From Mastigias papua (Eukaryota > Cnidaria > Scyphozoa > Rhizostomeae > Mastigiidae), in NCBI GenBank assembly GCA_964019165.1, contig OZ025284.1:3901773-3965772 (forward strand): a DNA stretch of 64,000 nt. Reading direction: 5' to 3'. Shown here one piece after another: positions 21,554 to 34,200 of this stretch (its first letter is position 1; the number at the start of each line of letters is the position of its first letter). A model generated the notes under the pieces. It did not search any database. It was not told the origin of the DNA and worked only from the letters and a program-made list of their open reading frames with translations. Position numbers and translations under genes: made by a program.

Positions 21554-21810
21554 CGAATGCATGCATTTTTCTCAGCCTTTGGTATAAAAACTGTCTTTGA
21601 ATAGGATTTGTTGAAAACTCTGCTTCATCACAATTATGAAGAAGTTCTACCAAGTCTGAGTCATGGCTCATGTTGTTGGTCTCTAGTGTGTCTTGAAAAA
21701 GGGTAAAGAATGCATTAACTTTCTCATTGGTTAGGCCTTCTGCTCTGCCATTAGTCAGAATTTCAGGTTTTCTTCTTGTAAGTTGATGTTCCCATCTTCA
21801 ACGAAATGAT
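21549..21810 (-). pseudogene. Pogo-like DDE transposase relic, N-terminal half
   Basis: Minus-strand coding with LTRRKPEIL, NEKVNAFFTLFQDTLE and LLHNCDEAEFSTNPIQ, then RLRKMHAFVH up to the BEL insertion point. NCDE holds the first catalytic Asp of the DDE core. Joining across the BEL element needs a frameshift, which confirms prior decay. The DNA-binding N-terminus was not found. Confidence 0.78.
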
Positions 21811-22099
21811 ATGGGCCAATATTCTCCTGGTAAATTGTCTTTACAACGATGAAAGAAGCGTCAGGATCGTCTGAAAAATCTAAGTGGCAAAAGACGATCG
21901 AGATAATAGATTGGGTTTTCAAAGTGAACTATTACGCAGACGGATCCAAAGAGAGGCACAATCACACCTATTACCAAAAGCCTCCACCTAGAAAGTTGGC
22001 CTTAATCGCAAAGTGACTTTCCCCAGTTTTTTGGAATTGCTCTGTGCATACCAGTTTTTCCATGCATTTTGGGACCTACTTTCTAAGAGGACCCGTCTG

Positions 22100-22212
22100 G
22101 GTTCCGCTAGCGGTTCTATTTGGAATGGTTCCATCCGTTCCCGTGTAAATGCAAAGCCTATACGTAGCTAATGGGTACGGCTCCACTTCGAACCGTTTCC
22201 CTGTGAACGGGG
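22100..22212. repeat. Possible end of a short DNA transposon
   Basis: The segment ends TGTGAACGGGGCCT, the complement of a GGCCCCGTTCACA terminus that recurs at 34863-34876. Only one end of each is visible here. Confidence 0.4.
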
Positions 22213-22554
22213 CCTAACAGTATTTACGGATCGAAGCAAAGCCTCTGATGCTTGTATGACACAATGGATAGATTCTTAAAAGATTCAAATTACAGACAAT
22301 GTGGTGCTGAAGAGAGATACGTATGTATCTGAAGCAAATAGAGGCATATTAAACGCATATAGTTGTCTGCATTGATGATCACAACAAAATAATATCATGC
22401 TCATCAAATCGTGCTAAATTGATTGGGAATAATAATATAATGATGCCGAATGATGATGAACCCAACAGGTAAAGCAAGATATCAAAATATAATTGGAGGC
22501 AATGTTTTTGCAGTAGAAGTTAACTGTGATAATGTGGCTACCTAGTTCCCAAAG

Positions 22555-22665
22555 CTCGGCTGATAAAACTTATTTCCACTCCTTGGTTAACAATTCCCTG
22601 AAAGTGTCCTCAGGGAATTGAGGGCAGTTCAATTCACCAGGGTCCAATGGAACCATCTAATGGTA
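22555..22665 (-). pseudogene. Penelope-like reverse transcriptase scrap
   Basis: About 100 bases resemble 57600-57700 (shared GAATTGAGGGCAGTTCAA-type stretch and the VxSxF block on the minus strand). It corresponds to the region just before the GVAMGSPL block of Penelope-like elements. Nothing downstream is preserved. Confidence 0.5.
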
Positions 22666-22699
22666 AGTTGGTAGACAACCTACTGATGTCCAATGAACA

Positions 22700-24085
22700 C
22701 AAAAATGCTCTAGCAAATTCAAATTTACACTGTTTGATATAGTTGATAAAATTAGCAAATGTTAAGTAATCCTTCACAGTTAGCAAATGTTGACAGAGGC
22801 GCACTTAGGACATGACTGGTAAAACTCGTTCACGAGGGCTTCATATGGTCATAACTTTGAAGAATCACTAGTTTTTCTTTCAGGAAGAATCACGATTACT
22901 ACTTGCACGGTCTTAGTTGATGGGATAGGTAGCACTGAACGATAAAGTACTTTACTGTTTTACTGTTTGGAAAGAAGTCTTCTGTTTTCCATAGTTTAAA
23001 GTAACTTTCAAATTCTGGCCTCGTTTTGAGGACAAAAGCTTGAAGACTCCAGAAAGTGAAAGAATGCAGCCGAGAAAGGATAATGGACAGTGAAGTTCCA
23101 CCGTTCTCAGTGGACGGTACGTTATATGACCAAGTAAGTCTTCAATATTGTTGATTTTAGATGATGGATGAAGAAGAAACCTATTTTGTGTATTGTTAGA
23201 CACAGCTGAAGCCACTAAATTTCGTTTCTTTATAAGCTCTCTAGTTCATTGTAATTGGCGTGGCTAGGCCAATCTCGAAGATTTTCTGTATGGAATTTAG
23301 TGTGTAATGAGTATACTGGCATGAATAGTTTGAACACTTGGAGCAGATTTGTGCCATACAAAAGTGCCCGACTACACATTGGTAGCTATGTTCAAATTGA
23401 ATGTCCTTGACTATTGTACCTGGCCTCCAAATATTCTTCAAATCTAAATTTTTCATCATATGATAACTTTTGACATGGTCAACAATTGATCCAATGTCAG
23501 GAATAATCCATCTTAGTAGGATTTTGGACTTTGAGTGGAAAATAAATTCTTCATTGGTCACTCTCATCAGTAAACAGAGTTTCTGATAGCTTACTACAAT
23601 CAGAAGTATTTCCAACCTGCTTTTCTTTACAGGCTTTGCCTCAAAAGTGATATCATTTCTTGACCATAGCTAGTGTTTGAAAAACATTTCCCCAGATCAG
23701 GAAAATCTTCAACTTTGGAAAGAGGAGCTATATGATTTGCTTTGAATAATGGGCTGAGATCCTTTATGGTACCACCGTAAGGGGGCCAGAGAGGGCATAT
23801 GGTTGGTGTCACTGACTTGGATTCTCCCTTGGTTCCAGGAGCACAGTATCAAGACTGGAATAATTCTTGCCAGTCCCTTATCCATTGGTTTGAGGAAATT
23901 ATGATCTGATTAGAGCATCAAGCACACTGCACTTACCATTACTTTCATGCAAATGAATGGACTCCAACACTTGTCTTCACAATTACAAAATCCTCCTCAA
24001 TATTTTAAGGTATACTGCCTATTTCTTGTAGCTGATCACTTAGAGGGTAAGATGAGGATAGCTCAAACATTTTTCAGTCTAGACT
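22700..24085. other. No recognised gene; short minus-strand frames only
   Basis: Minus-strand frames at 22952-23215 (87 codons), 23241-23615 (124 codons) and 23627-23812 (61 codons) follow one another and could be a decayed gene. The second has several Cys and His residues (CVVGHFCMAQICSKCSNYSC). I recognise none of them and see no splice sites that join them. Confidence 0.3.
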
Positions 24086-24090
24086 TACCA

Positions 24091-24440
24091 TTCTCAATTG
24101 AAATTTATGGGTAATAAGGTGGGAATTAGAAGCATAGAAATCTTACTGTTTGTTGTAAGAGTCCCTAGCAGTGTTACAACCTTTTCTCATGGTAGGTACA
24201 AAGAGTGAGAGTTGTATAGGCTGTTACCATCAGCATGGTTCAAGTATTTAAAATTATGTATAGCCTGAAAGTTCTCAGTTGAGAACTATGGGTAGCAAGA
24301 TGGGGATGAGAAGCACAGGAATCTGACTGCAGAAAAAACTCTGCTGCAGTAATAGCTCTTAGCTGTGTGCAAGGTTTTCTTGAAGAACAAAGAGCAAACG
24401 TTGTATAGGCAGTTACCAACAACACTAGAAATGTTGATAA
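24091..24440. repeat. Diverged tandem duplication, about 181-bp period
   Basis: 24091-24260 and 24272-24440 share a series of blocks, for example TTCTCAATTGA / TTCTCAGTTGA, GTTGTATAGGC and GTTACCA, at about 70% identity by eye. Confidence 0.6.
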
Positions 24441-24903
24441 GTTCAAAGTTTTCATTCAGAATTGCTATGGTTCTGAATTAGGGTGATCATATGTTGTAGA
24501 GCCTCTAAGTTGCTTATGGGATAATGTTTAGTAGTGCATGTAGGAAACTTCACTCTTATAAGCTTTCAGAATTGGACCTGTCTAAGTAAATCTTTACTTG
24601 ATAAATATTGTACATAGCCACCCACAACACCTTGATTTGAAGCCAGGTACTAATTGGAAAGCAAAGTTATCAACTAGAAAGTTATCTTAAGCAGAACTGC
24701 AACCCATACCTGCATGTAGTGATTTTAAAGCTGTTCATTTGCATTCATCATTATAGTATAATGTATTTATTTTTTGGTCTACTTAGCAATACATCTATTG
24801 TAAAGTACATCCTAGGAATGATTGAGTATTGATGCAATTCTATACCAAAAGAATGAAAAAATCAATGGAACTGTGGGACAACACCAGGTCTCATTCCCCC
24901 TTT

Positions 24904-25692
24904 GGGGTCATTCAATTAGTACGTACGCTCCAAAATGGCTAAAAATTGACCCCCCTCCCTCCTTGTACGCACATATACGCTTGATACGCACCCCCCTTTT
25001 GCGTACATACTCTTGGTTGTTTGACCCCCCATCTCTAAAAGAAACTTTCTAGACATCCAGAACCACAGAGAAGGACTCTTTATGCATTCACGAGACATGA
25101 AAATGATCACAACAAATATATTTCATGAAAAATCTATAATATTGTTCAAACAAAACAGCATTATACTAGAACAGGGCGTGTCAAATCCATTTGGCCCAAG
25201 GGCCACATAGGGCATAATGTGACGCCACAATGGCTGGGTAGGTTGATGGAACCCAATAGGGCTAGGTAGTAGGGGCTTTCAAATATACATAACTCATCAC
25301 ATGTGTCCTACCTGGCATGCTAGATAACTTCGAAAAACTGTGTATTCAGCCTTGTAAATGCCACTAGTAAATGCCTCTATTACAATGGGAAAATATTGCT
25401 AGGTTTCAGTTTATTCAAAATTCCTAGAAGGCCACATTGACAGATTCGTCCTGCGGGCTGTGTTTGACACCACTTTACTAGAAGTGATTTCAACTGAATT
25501 CGTACTTCACTAATTAAATGGCTGTGAAGGGTCCTTTGCAAATGAAAATATTGCAGGATGTCTGCAGAAAGCTGATAATTTTTTGCTTTGCATACGTACT
25601 TAATGTGTCCCTCCCTCCCCCTTGTACACATTTGTATGCATTTGCTTGACCCCCCTCTCCCCTTCATGCGTACGTACTAAATGAATGACCCC
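24904..25692. mobile_element. Short non-autonomous DNA transposon with 25-bp terminal inverted repeats
   Basis: The left end starts GGGGTCATTCAATTAGTACG and the reverse complement of the right end starts GGGGTCATTCATTTAGTACG, with 24 of 25 bases matching. It has no transposase. About 312 bp of its length is a nested element and that element's target duplication, so the original was about 477 bp. The superfamily is not clear. Confidence 0.8.
25172..25475. mobile_element. hAT-type MITE nested in the larger element
   Basis: 304 bp flanked by a perfect 8-bp duplication TACTAGAA (25164-25171 and 25476-25483), the hallmark of hAT elements. The left end CAGGGCGTGTCAAAT and the right end, reading outward TGTTTGACACC, resemble the CAGGGGTGTCAAAC termini of hAT/Charlie MITEs; the last bases of the right end have decayed. 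Confidence 0.85.
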
Positions 25693-25720
25693 TTTTCTCA
25701 ATACGATAATCAAAGGCCTA

Positions 25721-25973
25721 AGGGACCAGTCATTAATTCCCGCAGGGGAGGGGGTGGAAGACATCTAGAAGGGGGGGGACCAGAATTCCACACACTCAGA
25801 GAGTCGGATGAAAAATAAAGAGCATTTTATAAGAAGGAGTATGGAATTTCTTCTAAGTCCTGGAGTGGGGACTAACATTTTTACATAAATCTGTGATTGG
25901 GGGACAAAAATTCCACCAAACATATGAGAGTGTTTTCCACCCCCTCTCCAGAAGTAATTAATGACCCATCCCT
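25721..25973. mobile_element. Short inverted-repeat element
   Basis: The left end (AGGGACCAGTCATTAATT) and the reverse complement of the right end (AGGGATGGGTCATTAATT) match, and both continue into GAGGGGGTGGAA. About 253 bp with no coding capacity. No target duplication was confirmed. Confidence 0.65.
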
Positions 25974-26280
25974 ATCCTTTGCTTAGTACCCATGCTCATA
26001 TTGTCTATTATTTAAAAACCTTTTAGCTCTAATTTCTGCTCATTAAGAAATTATATGAGCAATTCAGTGGACCAATCATTAAAATAGAGAAGCTGCAGTT
26101 GTTTATCCAAATAGATTTATAGGTTTAGTATTTCTAGTGGACCATACACTCTACAATTTTCCAAATGCCAGACCTGTATACACGATTAGAAGATAAAGAA
26201 AGGGAAAAGCTGGAAAGTACTAAGATTTAAAATGAAATTGAATGAGACTTTGCATATCTCTGCTGTCTGCTTACATTTCT

Positions 26281-26555
26281 TTGTGGGGTGAGTGGCCAAG
26301 CGGTTCAGCTGGCTTCCATTAGCTAGCTGAAGTTAAGCTTGGCTGTGTTAGGTCAGCAACTGGATGGGTGACTATCCAGTTAAACGACCAAAGCAACTCA
26401 CTCTACCGTCCTTCGGAAGGGACGTTAAACTAGGGGTCCCATGCCTGGATGCGGCATGCACAGTAGGCCTAAATTAGCTGAAAACGCTAGGTACAAGGGC
26501 ACAACAGCCTACTCAAAATAAAGTGAACAACAACAACAACAGCAACAACAACTGC
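26281..26555 (+). mobile_element. SINE with a 5S rRNA-like promoter region
   Basis: The segment GAAGTTAAGC ... GGTCAGCAACTGGATGGGTG (about 26330-26375) follows the internal promoter of eukaryotic 5S rRNA. The body ends in an (AAC)n tail (26526-26551). Upstream is a tRNA-like GTGGCCAAGCGGTT. This is typical of SINE3-class elements transcribed by RNA polymerase III. Confidence 0.75.
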
Positions 26556-28205
26556 TATCATCATTGAGATAATAGGTTGCAAAAGGTTGGACACTAATGT
26601 AGCTTTTGTGCACTATAGAAATAGTGTTGTATTGTTGAGCAAAAGTTATTGGAAAATCGTGGATATCTGAATATGGGCTGTGGAATATAGTTTGATATTT
26701 AGTAGCTCCACCTGGCAATTCCATCAATAGCTGTGATAACTTCATCAATTCAAAGGTTTATCATGATAATTTTTGGAAGGAAATTGATACACTTTTCAGT
26801 CTGTGCATTTCATAGCATCTACAGATTACAGAGTTGAAGTTAGAGAAAGAAAGAAAAGAGAGAAACGTCAAGAATTGAAAGATACCAGCAAGGGCTAGAC
26901 CAAATAGGAAGTTAGACAGAGATTTACGCCATACGAATGAGAACATTTCTTAAAATAACCAGGGTCATATGGAAAGCCTTATAAGGACAACTGTTGCCTC
27001 TGGACCTTCAAGAATGGAAGCTGACAATAACGGCATGAAGTAGAATGATAGTAGCAACACTATTTGTAAAAATGTTTCTTAGACATTGACTTTAGGCTAC
27101 ACCCGATTGCGTAGTTTAAACTTAGAGATAGTGAGGTTAGTCTTGGCCTCCACTATTTGCAGCTCGTCTTTGAGCAAAGTATGTTACGTGTTAGGATGAA
27201 TAGTAGACACCCAATCCCTCCTTGTTTGGTAAAAGAATCCAAGGGCAAAAAAGATAAATCTTTCTGTTTAGAAAAGTTAGAAGCCTTAAATGAAAGGAAC
27301 CTCATGCTCATGCTTGAAAATCCAAAGGTTCATTGCTGTATATGTTTTGTCGCATTCTGGGATTCCATTAAGATATGGCGGAGTCTCATTTTTATTTTAT
27401 CATCGAAACCCCTTTATATATGGGCTAACTGGTTTCTCTTATCAATTCTTTCTTCCCTATTTTCGTGGGGACATCATATTGTATTGTTTTGTATTGCTAC
27501 CTCCGTAACAAGCTTTACATCTGCACAAAACTTCATAGACTACACTATTTTTATGGAATGGTATGAATATAGTTTTTCTCTAAATAGACTGCATTACATG
27601 GCTTGAGTATTGCAGACGACATTAGACATACTGTGCAAAGAGCAAGTTTTTAATTCCCGTTTTACCGTTTTTTCAAATTTGGATGGAATATTTCAAATTC
27701 ATTGTACTTTAATAGGTCGGAAACTATCCAGGACCAATTTTCCTGATAAAGGTTGGAAAATTTTTTCTGGAATCATGCGAAAAACAAATTGCCTTGACAT
27801 CCTTATGCATTGGGGAATTGTCTTATTTTGTCTTGCTCGGAACCTGATTTCATTTCTGATTTCGTTTCAGACCAAACAATAATGTCTGAGACGAGGAAAG
27901 TACTTTCAGTATGATGTTAAGTGTTTCCAGTTGTTTGGGAAATATTGAGAGTCTGCAGGCACCGAGAGTTTATTGCTAATAGTTTTCTCAATTCAGCAGA
28001 TCATAGGAGGGTAGCATTAAATGATATTGAGTATGATAAAAACAATTCTCTTCTGTTTTGGCAGCTGCTTTCATGATATTTTTGGATGCATTGATTTATC
28101 TGTGGCTTTATAACTTTTATGAATAACTAAATGCACGTAAGTAAGATACAATTCTAAGTGCTTTGCATCCTTCCTGCTCTGATTTAACGAGTTTTTTTTT
28201 CGTAG
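26556..28205. other. No gene seen
   Basis: Short + strand frames at 27157-27606 and 27610-27882 match nothing I recognise. The 5' exon(s) of the sideroflexin gene should lie here or further left but were not identified. Confidence 0.45.
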
Positions 28206-28274
28206 GGAACATACATTGGAAGGCTTTTGCGATGCTTTGATGTTGTGGACCCAAGAACATTATTTGTAAGCAAT
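28206..28274 (+). CDS. SFXN5: Sideroflexin exon A
   Basis: 69 bases, phase 0 at both ends; acceptor TTTTTCGTAG, donor gtaagt. Encodes [20 protein letters not shown], the N-terminal sideroflexin block. Confidence 0.9.
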
Positions 28275-31200
28275 GTAAGTATTACTTGCCGTGGCTAGTT
28301 TTTCCATTCAAAGTCATCATTTCTCAGAGTGTGAGCTGTGTAGTATTGCAGTTTGTTACAAAATAGTAATGAAAGGTTGTTTGAAAACCTCTCCACATCA
28401 TTGTTGCTGGTATTCATTCAGATTTAGGTGGAATATGACTTATGGTATTACATCGTTATCTACTTATTGTATAATTATCTGGTGATACAACTTTGTAAGT
28501 TTTCACGTTCTTTGGTACAATATCTGGCGACTAGAAAAATAGTTTAGTCATTCATGTCTTGTAGGTTAAAAGAATTGCTGCAGGTTTGATATTGCTCCTC
28601 TTTGTTATTGTAGTTGTTATGTCCCTTTGCAGAAACGACTGCAAGAATCCCTGCAGCTTCTTGAATCATTTGAAAAAGGGACTCTTTCAGATGATGTCAG
28701 TAATAAGCAGGTGAATTGTTTAGCGCTTCATAAATTTGTAGGAATGATGGTTTTCCCATCATTATTGCTTCTCCTGTGACTACCCCTCGTTGGTTTGTTG
28801 ATGTTCATTACGGTGCAGTCTTATTTAACGTGCAGAGAACACCGAGGCACAGAGAGGAGATGATGTTGTTGACAGAATTCTGACTACTCTGACTGATTAT
28901 ACACAGCGTTCATACAGTCAGAAAAAATCAGGAAAAACTGTGTTTTTAACGACAGTCAGGAAAAGTCAGGAAATTTTGTTAAAACGTGAAGACAGTCAGG
29001 AAGAAGCCAGGAATTCTTTGGTACCCAATAGACAACTCTATACATTGCACAGTTTGTGATATTTTTTGTTCCAGTTGAGCAGAGAGCCTCATTTTCTTAC
29101 CCCAGTTGGAAAAATATGCTCAAGTACTTAGTTTTAAAAGATGGGTCAGTCGCTCACATCATTTGTAACACCAGTTCATTAGGAGAAACATGTATTTCTG
29201 ATATGTAGTCAGGAAAAACACCTTCCTTTTCAAGAAAAAGGCCGAGAAAAGTCAGGAAAAAATATTGGGCAGGATATGTGTGAAACCTGTATACAACACA
29301 GATTACATAAATACAGGGCTTTTAATGAAAGGCGCTCGATCGAGCACGAGCGCCTCCACACTCTCCTGGAACATCTGACTGGCTCTACACATGGAGCACC
29401 TTCCCTGACTATTGATCGTAAAATGACGAAGGATGTTTTTCCTTTCCTGATTTCATAAAAATAAGTCATAAACAAAACCCTACTATATCTTAATCAAATT
29501 ACCCCTTTCAGAGCTATTCAATTCAAAGTTATTAAATTTAAAGGGTCACACTAGTGTGCTTTCACTTGTTGAGCCACCATTATTTTTTACCAGCCTCGTT
29601 TAATTTACATAGTTGCACAAAGTATCGTGTTGTTTTCAATATGGCCAAAGTTGAACTGTCAACTTTCAAGTCTTGGGGAAAAGAAATATAATTGGGTATA
29701 AAACGGCAGAGATCAAAAATCGATTATATGTTGTTGAAGTATGGTGTTTGTTATGTCGCAAACATGAACAAGCCATCAAAATCAGTCCAGCATGTCGAGG
29801 GCCGGCAAGAAAAGCAATGTTGTCGTACGTGCACGGAACCTCCTATGTCTCGAAATGTAATGTCACAAGACACCTTACTGGAAAAGCGCATCAGGTTGCT
29901 ATAGAGGCAGATCAATCATGTCCTCTTGAGCAACGGATACTAAAAAATTCTGCTGTTGTTTCAAGTGGTCCAAAGCAGACAAGGATAATGGTGTCAATGG
30001 AGACTGCTGCACAAGAAGCCTATTATAAAATGTTTACAACAGCCTATGAACTGGCCCGCAATCCATTGATGCCCCTTTCGCATTTCAGAGTTTTAATTAA
30101 GTGTCAGCGTCAGAATGGAATCCGTCTAGTTAAAGGCAAAGATGATGGTCGAGCATGCAAAGAATTTGTGCACTATACAGCAAATGCAATCAGGGGAAAA
30201 GTTGCGGCAGTCATAGGATCAACTGTTTCTAGCATGCTTTCCGATGGTTCACAGGCAAGAAAAATGAAGAGTGAAAAAGAACTGGTCATGGTAAGGACTG
30301 AGAGGAGTGGCATTCCAGTCTATCTTGTTGCTTCCTTGTTGGAAATATCAGAGTATGGTGGCACAGGTGCAAACAGCATTAAAAAAGGCATTGATGACAC
30401 ATTTTTGAATAAGTTGAGCTTGGAGGATGATCAGTACCAGTTCTCATGTATTTCAAGCACAGCTGATGGTGCAAGTGTGAACTTTGGAAAGTATGCAGGG
30501 GTGCTTACGCAATACAAGAAACACGCCTGTGGTTGCTCAAAGTTCATTGTGTTAACCACAGAATTGAACTAGCTGTGAAAGAGGCTATGAAAGCCCCATA
30601 TTTCCAAGATGTTGATACATTCTATCAAGCAAACTTTTGTCTTCTAAGAAATTCTGGAGCCTTGAAGGAGTCCCTCAAGCAACTTGCCACAGTATTTGGA
30701 TATAGCATATTATGTGCTACCAAAAATCACTGGCACAAGATTTGTTAGTCATAGGAAGCGTGGCTTTCAAAGGTTCTTGCACTTGTGGCCAGTGTTTATA
30801 ATGACATATCAAAATGCTGTATCAGCTAAAAACCAAAATAAAGTAAATCTTGCGAAGATAGCTGGCCTTCTCTCTAAGTCCCAAAATGTAGAATATTTGT
30901 ATAGAGTTTGCTTATATCTAGATATTTTGGAAAAAGTTAGCCCTTTGTCCCTGGTCTTTGAGGGTGAAAACCTATTACCTTGTGAAATCCGTCCAAATCT
31001 TAGGCTGGCTATTGAAGAACTTGCAGAAATTAAGGATTCAAGAGAGAATGAAGCGATAGAGCCAGATAGTAATATGAGGTTTTTCTATATGGTTACTGAT
31101 GAAAAGGAAGAAGGCCAATTCATGCTAACCAGGGAGTACCAAAAGGCAGGCCATGAGCTCAGGAAAGAAAAGAATAAAGGATTCAGAACTGTTCAAATTG

Positions 31201-34200
31201 GTGGCATGAAGATGAATAATGGTAAGTTTGAGGTGTCACAGCCTGCTGCAGATGTAGCCTCAAAATTGATTGATCTCCTAGAATACAGGTTTAACTATTT
31301 TAAAGATGACATTTATCAGCACATGAAGTGGCTTGACCCACAGTACTGGGATGCTGATGACAGGCTTTATGGAAATATTCAAATCACTAGCCTCAGTTCT
31401 CACTTTGAGGAAGTGCTTGCAAGAAAAAGTTTTGATTTGAAAAAAGCGTTGGTAGAATGGAAGAGTTTCAAAATATTTGCATTCGAAATGTTCCAGAGTA
31501 ATATTTCTCCATTTTCCTTATGGAGAAGTGTAATCTCTTCACGCAGAAATGAATATCCCTTTCTTGAAAAGAGAAGAGTGAAGACCACTGGGCTTTTTGA
31601 GGAGCCACCGCCAAAGATTCAAAAGTTAGATTCAAATAACTGCTCTGAATCAGATGAACAAAGCAGTGAAGCAGATGACCTAGATGCCTATACTGAGGAA
31701 GAACTAGCAGATTAACATTCCAAGACTTAAAAACTGACTCTATTTTTGTTGTGTTGATGAAATTTGCAATAGTGCATGTGTTCTTTCATGTATACCTTCT
31801 GTAAAAGCACAAAGCAATGCAGCAGAAACACAATGAGTATTGTAAAACATCATATCAATTGACTTCAAAGCCCACAAAATTTTTGTGCATATATTTATCA
31901 ACCTTCACAAAAAGCTGCACAGTTTCAGAGCACACCCCTAGTGGGTTGATCAAGCCCCTAAAGGATTTTAGGCGCTCAGGGTATTGCTCTCCTGGATATT
32001 TTTCACAGAGAGGCCTGTTAATATATACTTAAACATTGAACAACCAGCAATAAACATGAATTACGTACAGGGCAGGTTAGGTGGTTGTTAGTAGTTCACT
32101 CAACGACACCACAGAGCGATGATTACGTGTAGAACAACAGAAGAGGAATGACCAGTTGTGTGATAACAGGAGTGACATATGGTGATGTCCAAGGTATGCA
32201 ATGCAGGAAAGCGAATGAGTTAAAGAAGAAAATTATGCATGGAGTAAAGAATGGCCTATGCGTACAATGTTTACGTTCACTACAGATCATCAGTATTTAG
32301 TTCTTGCAGTTTTATCAGAATTGAATGTAATGATTTGTTCAATTGCTTGCTAGCATGAGGCAGGTGTTTCATCTTTTGCACTGTTTGAATTTGTAATAAA
32401 TTGACCTGCTTTTAATTTATATTTGGTATTGTTCCATTATAAGTAAATGTAATTTTTCCACTCTAACTATAATTCAGGCCTTTTGAAGCCAAGAGTAATA
32501 TAGGACTATGTGAACATTGTTGCAGTTTTGAGGAAGCTAGTTCTGAAGATAAATATTTTTCCTAGGATTTATGCCATAAAGTATGTTCACACTTCATATT
32601 CTGTTTGTTTTAGTTATGGCAAGCACGGAAGCTAAAAGAGGTTTGTAATTATATATATGATTTTAGATTTATATATGATTTTAGATTTGGAGAGAGATTG
32701 TCTTGTGGAAGTGCAGATATTTCCTTAAATCTGTTTCAACAGCAACTCTTATCTTCTTCCTAGGAGCTAAATGCATTGGCTAGATGCCTTAGCTCGTACA
32801 TTTGAATCAGTTTGGCCCACTGGTTGAGGTCGATGTATTTAGCTACCATTGCCAACCATTAAAGCATCTTTCTCCGATCACGTCAATTTTTTGACTGTAA
32901 TCTGCCTTGTTCACCTTAGTTTTCATTAACATGTAGGCGTTTGCTCATTGAGAAACTTATTCATTTTAATGTTTGTGTGAAATGGCTCAAACAGCTCATA
33001 GAGTTGAAATGATTCAAAAATATTCCCAAAAGTTTGTAACTTTTCCAGCTGGTTCTTTGTACGAGTCATTAGTTTCGAAATGTAAATTAAGACAGTTAAG
33101 TATATAATCCAACTTCGTTTGTTCTCCAAGTCTTGTAAATAATTTGCTCAAATACTTGTAAATACTAGTGGACAAACAGTCATTAAGGGATAATCAGCCC
33201 GTTTTTTATTCCATCATATCTATGTAAACGTGTTCGCCATATGCCTGCACTGCATATCTAGGATGTTTTTGAAAGGTTTGTCCTTGTACAATATAGCCCA
33301 TCTTGTAGTGTTCTTAGTAGCAATTATTGGCTATTCCAAGGTTTGTACTAGTTTTGGAAGCCATTGGCCAAAATGGGACCAATATATAACTACAAGTTTT
33401 GCAGAGTAGAGGTCGAATGATAGTAATGCAATTTTAGAATATATATGCATAATGGATTATCGTATATCTTTATGCTAACCGGATACATGTTGTGAGATTT
33501 AGCCTTTACGCAGTTTTGCACTCAATTATTTTAATAGGGATGGTAATGACTAGTGTGATTTTGTATATTGTTGTCTAATTGCAGAGGTAGGATTATGTAT
33601 GGTCATTTTAGTATGGTCAAAGTTATCTTTTTTCATTACAAAAATTAAATGAACTATATACATAAATTAATCTTCTGTGACTGCCATATGTTATCTTCAA
33701 AGGGATGTTGTTAGAAAAGAAAGCAAAAGAATGTAAATTATCTAGAAATCGCCAAAGTGTTTGTATCAATTATAGAGTTTTGCATCTTAAGATCTTAGGA
33801 TCTTAACGTCTTAACATCTTAAAATTTCAAATACAAGTTATTGTGGTGTAACTGTATGTCAAGAGTCAAGTCATGTGACGAAGGCGTAATCTATGTATAC
33901 GGCAATTCCAAATATTAAATAGTAGCCTAGATTTCCCTCATTTTAGTCCAATTTTATTTTTTAGATGCTCTGCAGTCCCTTGAGTATTCCATACTTTATT
34001 GTTTTTAATCCATTGATTCATTTTTTGTACATTCATATTTTGTGCATTTAAATAATTCCGTATTCCATGATGTTTTTATATGTAATATTTTTCATCTCAG
34101 GCGATAATTCACCCCGATACTGGAGAGAAGATATTCATGCCATTCAGAATGTCAGGTATTGAGCTAAGAATAATATTTGAAAAGAGATTGTGAAATTTCC

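Noticed and set aside
27880..27930. ATG with MSETRKVLS as a possible first sideroflexin exon
   Set aside because: It stops within ten codons and shows no family motif.
32650..32690. Short ATATGATTTTAGATTT repeat
   Set aside because: Two copies only in AT-rich intron; no clear meaning.
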